Positions 14,258 to 27,300 of a stretch of DNA of 64,000 nucleotides are shown in pieces. The notes beneath the pieces are model-generated. The model had not been told where the DNA came from. It searched no databases and was given only the letters and a program-made list of their open reading frames with translations. This DNA is from Trichoplax sp. H2 (Eukaryota > Placozoa > Uniplacotomia > Trichoplacea): contig NOWV01000090.1 of assembly GCA_003344405.1 (NCBI GenBank), positions 1 through 64,000 on the forward strand, given 5' to 3'. Every line of letters begins with the position of its first letter. Position 1 is the stretch's first letter. The position numbers and the translations under genes are program-made.

Positions 14258-14421
14258 AAGTATAAAAGCATGCAACTTTAGATTATTCTGTTAGTTCGTT
14301 CTAGAAGTCTTTAGAAGTAGTATTCGGCTAGAGTAGAGCTGTGTAGTTAATCTTTGTATAAGATTCAATAAAAGCCCTTATTTTTCTAAAATTTGGAATT
14401 TCGTGATTAGTATATATCACA
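14258..14421 (+). mobile_element. LTR retrotransposon, 3' end of LTR (truncated by gap)
   Basis: This segment has the order expected of an LTR 3' half: a TATA box (TATAAAAG, 14261-14268), a polyadenylation signal (AATAAA, 14367-14372) followed by a T-rich stretch, and an end in TCACA. Its final CA is the canonical LTR terminus, and the CAGGT target duplication follows at 14422. The signals sit about 100 bp apart, which is plausible for R plus the start of U5. With 13709-13880 it defines the ends of the insertion; the gap hides what lies between. Confidence 0.78.
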
Positions 14422-14621
14422 CAGGTATATAGGGATAGGAGATAATTGGTTGACTTTTCAACCTTTATGGTGTACTGATTGCAAACAATGCTATTTAATT
14501 GATTGTTTCTCCTATAAGTTTGATCATATTTATATTTTCTGACAAAGAAATAGATTAAAATTGATTATAATAATGCAGTTTTTAACTGAGAGCTACATCT
14601 ATAGTGTTGTAATTTTGATGA
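14422..14621 (+). repeat. Right flank of LTR insertion, filled allele
   Basis: It starts with the second CAGGT and copies 14037-14237 with a few substitutions, for example in the GGAGATAATTGG stretch. After 14621 it continues into unique DNA. Confidence 0.85.
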
Positions 14622-17600
14622 AGACTGATTATTATCATAGCAATTAGACTTCGCAATTGACTGTTTGCGTAGATAAAGTTTCATATTGGGCGAGTACATG
14701 GGATTTAACAATAGCTTAGGTATCGCAATTCCATCAAATATTAATTTTTCATATTACCTCATGAATAACCTTGTAGTTATAGCAACGACATATTTAATAA
14801 AATTTGATAGAATATTTGTCGTGGTTGAAGAGAGTTCCAAGTTCAAAATTTCAATCTCATACGTAATTTTATTTCTGAACATATAATATACACATATAAT
14901 ACCGAAGTTGCTGATCTACGCGTATATAATAGTAAAATTATGCGGGGTATTTTATATTAGTTTTTGCCCATATTTCGACGTTATCTTCTTACTGAAAGTA
15001 TGCTTAGAATATTTTTGGTGAATTTTTAGATTGTAAGTTCATATCAAACCCTGTCTCATAATCCAAAATTTAAGATATTTTTGTGACTCCATTTGACATA
15101 AATAAAGTTACAGTTTGTTGATAAGGATCTAGCAGCTAATTTGTACTGATACTTAGCATTAATTGTCCTCATTTAAATATAAAGTAAAGATGTTCTCTAT
15201 ATGATGCACTGGATTAATACGTCATCAACATAATGATAAATTTTGCCAATCAATTTATCAATTTCAATTCATGTATACCAATTGATCAGTTTCAACTTAT
15301 TCTACAAAATAATTGATTACATAATTTAATGAATAATTTTATTATTCGAGGAAAAATCTTTTTCAAACGCATTTCAATTGTTATTTTTTTAAAAGTATTT
15401 TTCTATACTATATTTGCTGAAATTAGGAGAATTAGCATTCCATGGGGACATGGACTATTTTAAATTGTTGATTAATTGTTTGCATTGATCGATTTGTCTT
15501 TTATTTAATCACGAGGATAAATTTGAAATCAATTGAATGATAATTTTTTCACTGCCTTCATGATTACCGACTTAATAGCAACACCCATTAAATTTTCATC
15601 GGTAAGAATAATTAAATCCAATCTATGGAATATTGACACCCAAGTATGAGAATCTATAGATAGAAAATATACTGCCTTTCTATCAAGTTAGTTTTAACCT
15701 GATTAATACGGTTGCTATGATAACGCAAAAATAAATGGTATGTCTTCTAGTTGCTATATTGAACGCCATTATAAATACCAAAATATCTAGTACAGTCTTA
15801 AATTCTGATAGAAAATCAATCCAGATCTGCCACCGAAGTCCGCTAAGTAATTACAAGTGAATACGTCTGCTTTTGAAAATTTTATCCTGCAACTTTTCGG
15901 TGTTGACGTTTTTTACTTGCAATCTTTTATGGTACGATAACTGATTTTAATTCAACAGCCGTTATAAATGATAGAAATTTCTTCACTGCTAATTCGATTA
16001 TCTTTAGAGAGTAAGTACTAAGATTAATTTGCTAGAGACACCCCGATGATTGCTATCTTGTATCCATTATTCTGATTGACCATAATTAGAAGAGACCATT
16101 CTGTCTTAGAATTAAAAAATTTTCCTTGCTACCAGTAATCTGGTAGTCAGTCATCCACTTAATTTTGATGGGGTAGCTAGATTTCTTTTTTAATTCATTA
16201 GGTAGCAAATTGAATAACTTTGATAGTTCGCCATTTTATGTTGTCATAGCAATCATAATCATGACGGCTAAGAGCTTTATCCAAAAGACTTTTCTTTCGT
16301 GACGTGAAAATGTAGTTTCTTGTATCATAATTTCTATTCAACATTTTTTGCCGTTTTGCATTTTGCTACATTATAAGGCTACTGAAAATAGAGTCAGCTT
16401 TTAAATAAGAATTTACACATATGAATGCTTTGTGGTCGTATAAATTATCTACAACTTATCAAGTTGCGATCATAATGGGTCTGATATTACGATTCAAACT
16501 ATCCAAGGTATGCACAGTTTTAAGGTACTAAATGTAATATTTTACTTTCCTGACCGGTTAATAGCTAAATTATTCGCCTAGCCGAATTTTAAATCGCGCA
16601 ATGCTTTTCATAGGAATTAAATTAATCATGGAATTGAAAAATTCGGTTTATTAAATTCTATTTGGTTAATTTTTAGATTTGGTACTGTCAAACTATCTGC
16701 GAATTAGTAACATAAATTAGGATAGAGGAAAAGGTTTGATCAAGTTATCTATAATTAAATAGTACCGCCTTTCAAAGAATTTAATGATATTTCTATGATC
16801 TGGAAAGGAGTGAGTTTATTTTGATACTGGTACAGTAGTCAATTTCTAGATCTACAATTTCTTTTCGCAGTTTCATTTACCTTCGTTTTTTACATGAATA
16901 AGTAGAAATTATTAATCAACGATTATCAACTAAACGCAGTAAACTGTAAAAGTTTTCCATAATTTTATTCGTATGTTAAGAGTTCAGTTATGTCGTGGCC
17001 TTACATTGAGACTAAGTTAAAATCTTTGCAAATTCGTCTTATTTTACAAAATTAATGAAAAAGGAAATAGTCTTTAACTTAATGGAATCAGGAACTACTA
17101 AAAGAAAGAGGGAGCAATGATCTCATCATATGATGTTAAAAAAGCAATTTAATATTTTGAAAGATAAAGGATGGCCTAAAGAGTAATATTAGGACTATAT
17201 AGAATTGCTCCACATTATAAACAAACCATTATCTAGCAAGTCTAGGCAAAGTTTTGGTTATTAGTTTATCCTGTGGTTAATAATCAAAAATATCTATCGA
17301 CATAACTATTAATGGTAATAAATTCATTTAGGTGAAAATAATAGACAGATTATGGAGTAAAAGGAGACTAGACTAGAGCTTTCCCATTTATCCTCAATTA
17401 TCTACTATCGCATTAGATTACTACCGTTATTATGACGTTCAATTTGCCATCGTAAAAGCGTCATAAAGGAAATTATTAGAGATTCTGAAGATAATACTTT
17501 TAACTGTGACATATGAGCATTGTCTATTTACCCAGAAATGACGAATAGGATTTTGTTTCCCTTGTTTGTTGCATGTTTTCTAAGAGATTACTATAGTGAG

Positions 17601-19395
17601 CACTGTACTAATGAACAAAGTTTTATCATAAGACTGCCAAATTATATTAAATTAAGTTGAAAATTTAAGGATTATATCGGAAAAACACTCAATCCACGGG
17701 AAATGACAATGCAAAGAACTGTTTTCCCTTATTCTATAAAGCTAAGCTATTTTCTGTAATGATATTATTTTTACGTTTCATAGTTAGGATATTAATTTTT
17801 TGTAATATCAATTGACTTAATCGAAACTATTTCAAATTACTTCTAAAGTTTTGGCTACCTTATCTGTCTTGATAAATAATTATGGTGTTTCTGTTTCTGA
17901 AGCGTGATTAGGTGATATTTGACTACCATTTCTTTCTGACAGTAAAATAAACTTGCTTGTATGATTCTTTGAGAACTAATTAACAGTCAGTCGAAAATAA
18001 CACGATAGTCTCAGTAATTTACAGTCCTTACTGGGACATTTTAATTTCTGGAACATATATCCTATGATATTATTAAAATTACATTGGATACCACTGAATA
18101 TGCATAGTTTTCTATCCCATTACTTTTGATAGCGATATTTATTAAGCTATTTGCAAAATCTATTCCTGTTATCGTCGGATTTTTATTAAAAGTGGAATAT
18201 TATGAAAATTAGTCATAGTAGAGGTGATGATTCTATTGGTAGGTTAGAATAATGGTAGCTACTGCTAATAAGTTATAACGAATAGACGCTAACTATGATA
18301 ATGATGAGAACGTCCCGCTTGATTCTAAATAACATGTGATGTTGTAATCATTAAATTTATCTTCGCATAAAGAATTTGTTTCTTGGTTGCTAAAAATAAT
18401 CACGATGCATATAAATTAAAACTACACATCTATGAACAGTCTCTTAGATTATTTTCCGAAAATCGGCTAATAGTAGCAACATTGCCGAATTAAATATAAA
18501 TGTTATATTTATTACAGACTAATCTATTGTTACTGAAAATTGAACATTTTGAAAACAATCTCTAAAAAAGAAATTGCACGCCCTACTGGTTCTATTAGTC
18601 AGATTTTGGTAAGTTAAGGCTAAATGCATGGATCTAGCAAGTATGTAAAGGAAATACGAATTTTTTACAAAAAAATACGAGCTTTCAACAGAAGTTGACG
18701 AGACAGCCTAATTGAATTTAGCTAATGGTAGTTTTACTCTTTCTTGAGTTTGCTTACAAATATTAAAAAATTACAGGCATTTGTGTTCCTAATATAGACT
18801 TTTAATAGTATAGACGTTCCTAAATCCCATTAATGGAAATAAGATTTAAATAGGCCAATGCTATTGCTGACATTCTTAGTTTATTTGTATTTTATTTATT
18901 AAGATAAAATAAGACTACATCTTCTGAAAAATTAAACTCCAACATTGGCTCAGAGTGATCGTTACGCTAGCGTACAGTATGTAACTTTTCCTTAAATCTA
19001 TCATTATTAGCTATTGTCTGAAACTGTTATCCTATATTTTGCTATATAGAGAATATCAAGTTTAGTAGCGTTGTAATAGTACTTTAAACTATTATTAGAT
19101 GAGAAATATAAACGGATACGCCTGCTACATCTAATAAATATTTTAAGAAATTTCGATTCTTTAGTAAACTGTCGAGATTATCGTAAATAGTAGTTTTAAA
19201 GCAATTTACTTTTAATCGTGAATTTTAATGACATATTATAAAATGTTAAAGCAATCCTCTAATACTAGGTAAGATGTTCTAGGTCTGACATATGAGTACG
19301 TAATAGGAATAAATATCTTCATAAGTAACAACAAAGATACAATTTTATCAACTACCTTACTAATCGTAGGATTGTGATACTGTCTATTTACTTTC
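14622..19395. other. AT-rich stretch without recognisable gene
   Basis: I find no domain-bearing frame, RNA gene or repeat worth naming. The 66-codon frame at 14686-14886 is unrecognised and has no evident splice partners. Confidence 0.55.
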
Positions 19396-20090
19396 TGCTA
19401 TCAAATATAGCGATAGAAAAATAAATTTTTATTTGCTACGCTATATCCAGGTTAGAGTGTGCGATTTAATTAATTTACGTCGATAGATTGGGTTATCACA
19501 CAATTCGATTTATCAATCATTGAATTTCGATACTACACTTTTATGTCCTACCATAGAATATAGCAACCGTAAAAAAAATTTTGTTTGCTAAACTATATCT
19601 AGGTTACAGTTTATGGTTTAATTAATTTATGTCGCTACATAGGGTAATCGCCCAGTTCGATCTATCAATATTTGAATTTCGATAAGTCCTGCTATCAAAT
19701 ATGGCGATAGAAAAATAATTTTGTTTGCTACGATACATCTAGGTTAGAGTATGCGGTTTAATTAATTTAGGTCGTTACATTAGGTTATCGTATAGTTCAA
19801 TTTATCAAAATTTGAATTTCGATAAGTTCTGCTATCGAATATGGCAATAGAAAAAAATAATTTTATTTGCCACGATATATCTAGGCCAGAGTGTGCGACT
19901 TCGTTAATTTAGTTTGTTACATTAGCTTATCGTATAGTTCGATTATCAATCATTGAATTTCCATTCTGAGCTTTTAAGTCCTGTGATCGAATGTAGCGAT
20001 AGAAAAATAATTTTTGTTTGCTACGACATATCTAGGTTAGAGTGTGCGGTTTAATTAATTTAAGTCATAACACTAGGTTATCATACAGCT
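19396..20090 (+). repeat. Satellite-like tandem array, five units of about 140-152 bp
   Basis: Five diverged direct units start near 19396, 19548, 19688, 19828 and 19979. Each contains, in order, a CTGCTATCAAATATGGCGATAG-type start shortened or mutated in some units, an A-rich and T-rich tract, a TATCTAGGTTAGAGTG-type block, TTTAATTAATTTA, and a GTTCGATTTATCAA-type block with GAATTTCGAT. The last unit is truncated. Spacing alternates between about 152 and 140 bp because of small indels. There is no open frame across units. It lies about 1.2 kb upstream of the PDE9A start codon. Confidence 0.85.
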
Positions 20091-21326
20091 TGAAAGCTAA
20101 CAAAAATTAAGAGTTGCACTATACTTATCCCATGTCGAGCAAAAAATTATGAATTAGAAAGGTTAAAGACCAATCCTATTTAGGTATATATTTATAAATC
20201 TTAAGGGACACGGTATTTCTTTACTACCAGTAGACAGATAAAAACTTGCTTAAGTTAATCATTTATGATGACTTGATGATCAGTTTGCATAGGGTTCAGT
20301 ATTCTTATTGGAAAAGTTACGGAAACGTTATTAATATTATCATTACCATTATACCTAGAGGTACGCTGTATTAGGCTAACTCAGCTAAAATCTGTGACTA
20401 TTCAGGTACGATAACAAATAGCTTGTAGGTGTAATAAATGAATGAAGAAGACAATTATTAATTAGTCATGAAGGATTAGTAATCAGTATTTCATCGGCTC
20501 AAGGTCGTATTTTCTACTCATTCCCTTCTAAAAGGAACAACTAGTAATCAATAATAAGTGCGTTCTCATTATTAGCCTGTCGGACGATTAATTTGTAAAT
20601 TACATCAGTATCTTTACGTCTGCTAATGCATATCAACAAAATTAGAATATCGATACTTGGAAAAAGATGAACGGTACATGTTTGTTTGACAAATAGAGTT
20701 ATAATAGAAATGGAAGGCGCAAGCTATCGTCAGCGCTTCTATATTTAAACAGAAGAATAATAAATGAGAAAACTATCATTTATTATCATAAATAGAATAA
20801 TTACTAGTTACTGATTTTTCTATCTAGTTTGTCGTTTAATGATTGATAGACATATTTTATTAAACCAATTCTCATAACATTATATTATTATTTATTTCCT
20901 TGCAAGTTAGAAAAACTATTTATTTCCATCAATACCTCGATTAAATAATTAAATATACCGCTCATGTCAAATAACATTTTGTATAACGAAGGAGCTAGCA
21001 ACAATAGCTAGATTCTATCTTGAGACAGCCTTATTAGCCCTTTGGCGCTGCTTTTATATTTATAATTATGACAATATTAGATCATGTCTAGCCCTTAAGC
21101 TTGAAAATGGATCATTTACTTTGGTTGCATGTCTTTCTCTTGATTATATTCATATCTTATATTCAATAGGTCAAATCAAAGACGAAATTTAGGCTATTGT
21201 TTAGTTGTTTATTAGCTTGGAAAGAAAGAATAGATAGAGTTCTGAATATCAAAGGATTAAAACCAAGGTTATAATCCCTAAACCATTTAGTATTTGTCGT
21301 TTCTCAAGTTAAAACATGTACTGAAG
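20091..21326. other. Upstream region of PDE9A
   Basis: The DNA between the tandem array and the PDE9A start codon should contain the promoter and 5' UTR. I see no canonical TATA box at a convincing distance and no further coding sequence, and the transcription start cannot be placed. Confidence 0.4.
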
Positions 21327-21395
21327 ATGGGTAGCGGAGCTTCCAAGAATAAAACTAGAAATATTTATATCCGTGCTAATGGCAAGACTCAACGT
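21327..21395 (+). CDS. PDE9A: PDE9A exon 1: myristoylation-type N-terminus
   Basis: It encodes residues 1-23, beginning MGSGAS. Gly2 plus Ser6 fits the N-myristoyltransferase consensus, and human PDE9A begins with a similar MGSGSS. This start was chosen because of that match and because the frame joins exon 2 in phase 0 through a GTAAGT donor. Membrane tethering is an inference. Confidence 0.9.
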
Positions 21396-24300
21396 GTAAG
21401 TAATCGATTCGACTTCATTTTCTAATGGTATCCTATTCAGGTTTTCCTTATAGTCATCTGGGTTATATGTTCGCAGTAAAAAGACAGTAGTCTATAAATC
21501 TTTCGTATCCAGATTATATCAGCGACTTCAAACACTTTTTAGCTTACATTATTGGATATTGTTTAGTAGTTGATATGCTAGCGCAGAACATTAGTTCTTG
21601 GTATATTCTTGCTAGTAGTGTTTTAAGTATAGAATTACGTACATATATCGAGTAATTAATGTCAAATTCATAACTAACCGGTATCCAATCAGCGTTAAAA
21701 AAGAACATTTGCTTAGATAACGATAGTTTTTTCGTATTATTTTAATGCACTTAAATTTATTTTTACCGATTATTAGTTTATATGTAAATAATATACAGCA
21801 TGGAAGTTGAAGCGGCTAATTGTCATCTTTCTTAAAAACAGTTGGATTGCTTTATTAAGCAATTCTAGGGTAAAATTTTGTCTAAAACTGCGGGTAATTT
21901 AGCAAAACGTCATGCAAGTTTCTCATTATAATATAATCAGAGAATTAGGAGGCTAGATTAGAAGCTACTTCTAAGACAGACAGTAAACTAGATAAATTTC
22001 AAAATATTAAAATAAAATAGAAGAAAGTTTAATAAAACTTGGGAAGAATTTCGTTCCATAAAGTCTAATGCAATGAAATACCGTACTCTATCTTGGTAAA
22101 AATTTCTTTAATTCCACAGACAAGAAAATTTATCCCTAATCTCATATAGAATTTTATTGAATAATTTTGTTACTGTGAAGAGAAGATATAGTTTAATACT
22201 AAGATTTACGAAATTCTTACTACTGTATTTTCATACTGATATCATCTATACTAAAACAGTGTAATTTAATGTAGTATTAGCTATTTCTTCATATATGCAA
22301 CAGCTGTTAGCAGATGATGAGCTACTATATCTATAGAATCATGAAGAATAATTATAGTTTGTTTAACAATTTAAACCTCATGAACTTTTAGGCCTTTTAT
22401 TTTTTAACAATCTCTTACAACATCATATAACGTAATCTGAACCTAAGTTTGTGAACTTAAGGAACAAATGTGTTCCTTTAATGGCGTGAATAAAGCTATC
22501 AAATACGTACTTGCTTTATAATATGGTTGCAATTAGTTAATTTGTGGGGTGAATTAGATTCGCTAAGTGTTTCATATTTTTGACAGCTATGATAACCGTA
22601 CTTCATAGTAGTTATTCCTTATAGTTTTAACAGGATCAATAGCCCATGTTAATTTCTTTTATCGTAATATTCTAGCTAAAATTTACTCGAAGTTGCTCGC
22701 CTACTGAACTTAAAGATTTGGTATCTGTAGCCTGCGGAGTCACCAAGTAAGTAGAATAGAATGACAAAAATTTCGTAACACAAGAAATACTATAATAATT
22801 ATAATGAAATAAAATGTGATTTTGACCCTTCTTCCTATACACAGAATGACAATCACAGCTTTTTCTCTACCTAAGCTTTAGCATACATACGTAAAAGACA
22901 CTTATTTCGATATGATATTTATGTCTAACTTGATTAACTTTCATTTCTCTCATCGATTAAAAGCTAGAAGTTGGCCTGATAAACACTAAGGCTACATATA
23001 TATTTGCTTCCTAGCCTGTTTTAGGCATTAAGAATTATAACAGTAGGTTTTTATCACTAGTAGGGAGGCTATTTAGTATACGAGTGCGTATGAGCTCTCT
23101 GGTTATTCTGGAGCTACGCCTTCTTTAACTAATATCGGGAGCGCATTGAATTAAGGATACTCTAGATTAAAATATTTCATGGAAGCTTAGCTATAGGCGA
23201 TGCTTTCCGTTCAACAGTAAGTTCGTTATGACTCTTTCAATTTATTTTAATCAAGTAATATAATAAGGTATTATACGATAAGCATATCTGCATTACTAGT
23301 ACTTAATCTGTAACCTTTTTTTGCTGTTAAATCATACACTACATTCAGTTTAGGCCCAGATAATAAATTCATACTTAGAGNNNNNNNNNNNNNNNNNNNN
23401 AACCGAGATTGTAACACAAGAATTAAACGGGATTCTTTCCTCTAAAGTAGACTTAACTATCTAAGCAACTAACTCTAAGCACTCTTTAATCAACCAAACT
23501 TAGATTCGAGTCTTAGACGATAGATTACTCACATTAAAGATCAAAACTTTATTCTAGAAGCTATTTTATTAAAATGTCCGATTAAAATATTTCATGGAAG
23601 CTTAGCTATAGGCGATACTTTCCGTTCAACAGTAAGTTTGTTATGACTCTTTCAATTTATTTTAATCAAGTAATATAAAAAGGCATTATACGATATGCAT
23701 ATCTGCATTACTAGTACTGAATCTGTAACTTTTTTTTGCTGTTAAATCATACACTACATTCAGTTTAGGCCCAGATAATAAATTCATACTTAGAGCACAT
23801 TATTGATAGAATTAATCATGCTGATCTACCATTCATTGTGAAATATTCTATATCATTTGCACTTTCATTTTTAACAAAAAAGCACTTATAGATCATAGAT
23901 AATCATAATATAAAAGATTTATCATCTACGATTAACTCCTATTAGTAACATTCCTTGTTAATCATATTTTACAAATCCAAATCAAAATACAGTATTAACA
24001 ACTAGATAATTATAGTGGCCAAATATTATTTTTTTCTTGCGCCTAGTTTCATATCCATTGCTACATAGTCCTGAATCAGATCAGATGACTTATATATCGA
24101 ATAAATTCACTCCCTTCAGACGGATCCTGGTCTTAAATTTTACTCCTCCCACCCCCTTCTCTTGTTCTTGCAATGTGATTATGTCATTCCATTCATGATA
24201 TAAGAGAAATTTGGCAATCGATTTGTTCCAGCTGAAAAGCACTAATTTTATCAACCCTGTCAATCATCATGCTTTCATCTTATAACGCCACGATGACACC

Positions 24301-27300
24301 AACATTAACTATTATTATCCCCAGTTTATTAAATGCTGAAGGGATCAAAATATCTAATTCTGCTGTTCATACAATGGAATTCCTAAAATTTGATTCTGTG
24401 CAATAGAATAGTAATACTAAAGATAAGTAGTCATAAACAAGATGCGCTTACAGACTATAGGGTTGCAAGCATACTAGCATAAGGATTTCGTTGTCATTAC
24501 AATATATACTTGATAAAATAAATGGTAGAAATGGGCTCTTTGATTAGCGCTAGGTAATTTTACCATGTATAAATAGAGGATTTATCTTAACATATGAAGG
24601 TCTAGGAATTAATCTTGTATTACATGGGAGGAAAAATATTGAAAGTAAATCAGATCACTTTCCATTTGAAGGGACACAAAATTCTTTACTAAATGTTGAA
24701 AAGATTATTAGTAAAGATAGCCCTAAATACCACGACAATTTGCTATGGATTTATTTTCTATTATTGTGTGTGTTAATGAATATATTTTAAAAATTTATTT
24801 GTTTTTATTAGTATTTTCAATTCTATGTGATTTTAATAGAGAATAGTTATAATTTAATAATACTGCATTATTCGGGCAGTCTGTTGATCTTGCATTAATC
24901 GTCATTAAATGGTGGGTTTGATATGTTATTTCTACACATAGACCATTTTTCCGAATAGAGTTAAATGTATATACAATCATTTATTGGAGCTTAGTGATAG
25001 GCTCCGAATTTTTCCTTTAATGTACTCGTAGACAAGATTAAATAAGGTTGCAGTTTCGAAAGGGGTAGTATAAATATCAAATGAACGAATTTATTGCTGA
25101 ATCATTCGAAGTATACTCATCGAATACCCAAATTGTAACCAGCAGCGGCTAATTTGAAAAGTATAGCCAGTATCGTTTATGGTAGGATAATCCTTAACAA
25201 ATTATTAAGACCAGTCTTTAAGCTATAATAGTCATCCGCTGACGTCATTTAATTTACGTATCCATTTCCTAAGGATATTAAATAGTCTATAGATTAGTCT
25301 CTATTACCTTACATTTACATCAGTTACGGTAATAAATTTGGAAAAAAGAGCTTAACAAATAGAACGCCATCAGATTGACGTCATATGGTGGAAGTAACAT
25401 AAAACTCTACTAGAAAAGTCTTCAATAAAACGTAAAGCCGTATTACATATAATAGTTTATTTCAGTAAAATAAAGGATCGGGTGAGATAAACATTACTTT
25501 ATTTCCTTTAGCAAACTACGCAATTTTATTTTTAGTATGATAAACTTGAGATATACAAGATTGATATTTTATAGAAATAGCCAAATCATATTTAAAGTCT
25601 TAACAATTGAATTCGCCTAGCAGTAATTGCCTTGATGTTTCTTGTTAAGCCAAAATAAAATAACGTCAAATTTTCTGCTATTCCTGCAATCTTAGTAACA
25701 TGTAATTAAAGTAAAGCAACATTTCTTGCGTAATAACGATGGCATAAAAAAGTAAATGATAGAAGTTATAGGCTTTCTTTGCATAGAATTCTAGGATATT
25801 TTATATGATGTTAGTACCTTAAAATCTCGATAGTACGGTATTATCAAATTTCTTATCTTTAAAAAAATTTGATAAAATTGACCACAAATGGACATTTACG
25901 GATAGGAAAATAAGCATCAGACTAGAATTTACTATCATTTAATAACCTAATTCACTTCACTAATGTTGCATTAGTATTCTAAATCGGATATGTAATTCTG
26001 TACGATTACCCCTACTGCGCCTAAAATTGATCTTTTTGCGGCGGGCTGATACATATTTAATCGCTTTTACAGTTTAAGATAAATTGACAATATCGTCGAT
26101 AAATGAGATTTAATTTTTGCTCACTATACCATCGATACAGGAATAAGGTAGTATAGCTAGAGTACGTACGGGTAGAATAATGAATGAATGTATTAGAGAT
26201 TTATGCAGAATTGACGTTTTATGTTGCTATGGAGAGCTAATCTTATTCTTTCCTATCAATGGAGGATACAAAATTACATTAAAATGATAACAGTAGGAAC
26301 TATTAGTCCGGACGTAAAATAAGGAAGTACCATAAGTCAACATGATTTTGGGGGTCGAAAAAGTCAGCATATCGATGGAATGAAGTGATATACAAGGCTA
26401 GCTTTCAGGAAGAAGGAGTAATAAACAAGAGCTTATTTTAAAAGCTAAATATTAAATTTACGAATCGAATAGAGATTGAATGACGAAGAATAGTAACAGT
26501 TGTAACTAGGATGTAATTAATATACTTCAATTGGTTGATTTTAAGCATTTACGAATTAATGAATTGCTTACGGTAACAATTATTGAATACTATTTTGAGT
26601 GAGATAAAAGAGAACGGTATCTGCACCCTTTCGTTCTTGTCTCACGATATTTTAGTCAGCAGTAATTGGCGGTATAAATATGATTATTCTCAAATGGAAG
26701 GGAAGTTTCGATTAATTTGAAGTATTATCGGAGCGTAGTAGTACTCTAGCGAAAAAGCGACAGCTGGAATGATAGATAATGTCGCTTAACTGACTAGATT
26801 AAGATAATAAATAGTAAAACTGCAATCGTTCGCTGTTAGGAACTCACCGTAACGAAATTGTATTTACTATTTATTTAACTTAGATGGAAATCAGTTCAGT
26901 TATCCAGTGATGATGGATCACTAGTGGCGATTAGTTGGGATGTACCGGAAAATGACGAAAGGTAGATTAACAAGATATCTTTTAGTATATTCTGTATTAG
27001 GTTATCTGTTGTTTAGTTGCTGTCTACGTACTATTTATCTGCTATCTTAAGTATTAAGGTCTCAAATTTCTGCAATTAAATATTAAGAAATAAGCTTTCT
27101 CCGCGATTTGAAGTCAATTGATAACTTCTTGTATTATTTTCCCTTCGACATTAAATCATTTCTATTTTATTTTTAGTGCACCTTATGTTGCAACCGTGAT
27201 TGCAGAAGATTCAGTTGTCAGTGAAAATGATAGACTTGCCGGAATTCTAACACAGGTTTCCGACCATTTTGTAAGGTAAAGTTATTAAATATTGATGCAA

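Noticed and set aside
13709-14421. A complete LTR retrotransposon with gag-pol
   Set aside because: Only the outer LTR ends are present; the sequence between the gaps is host flanking DNA, with no protease, reverse transcriptase or integrase frame.
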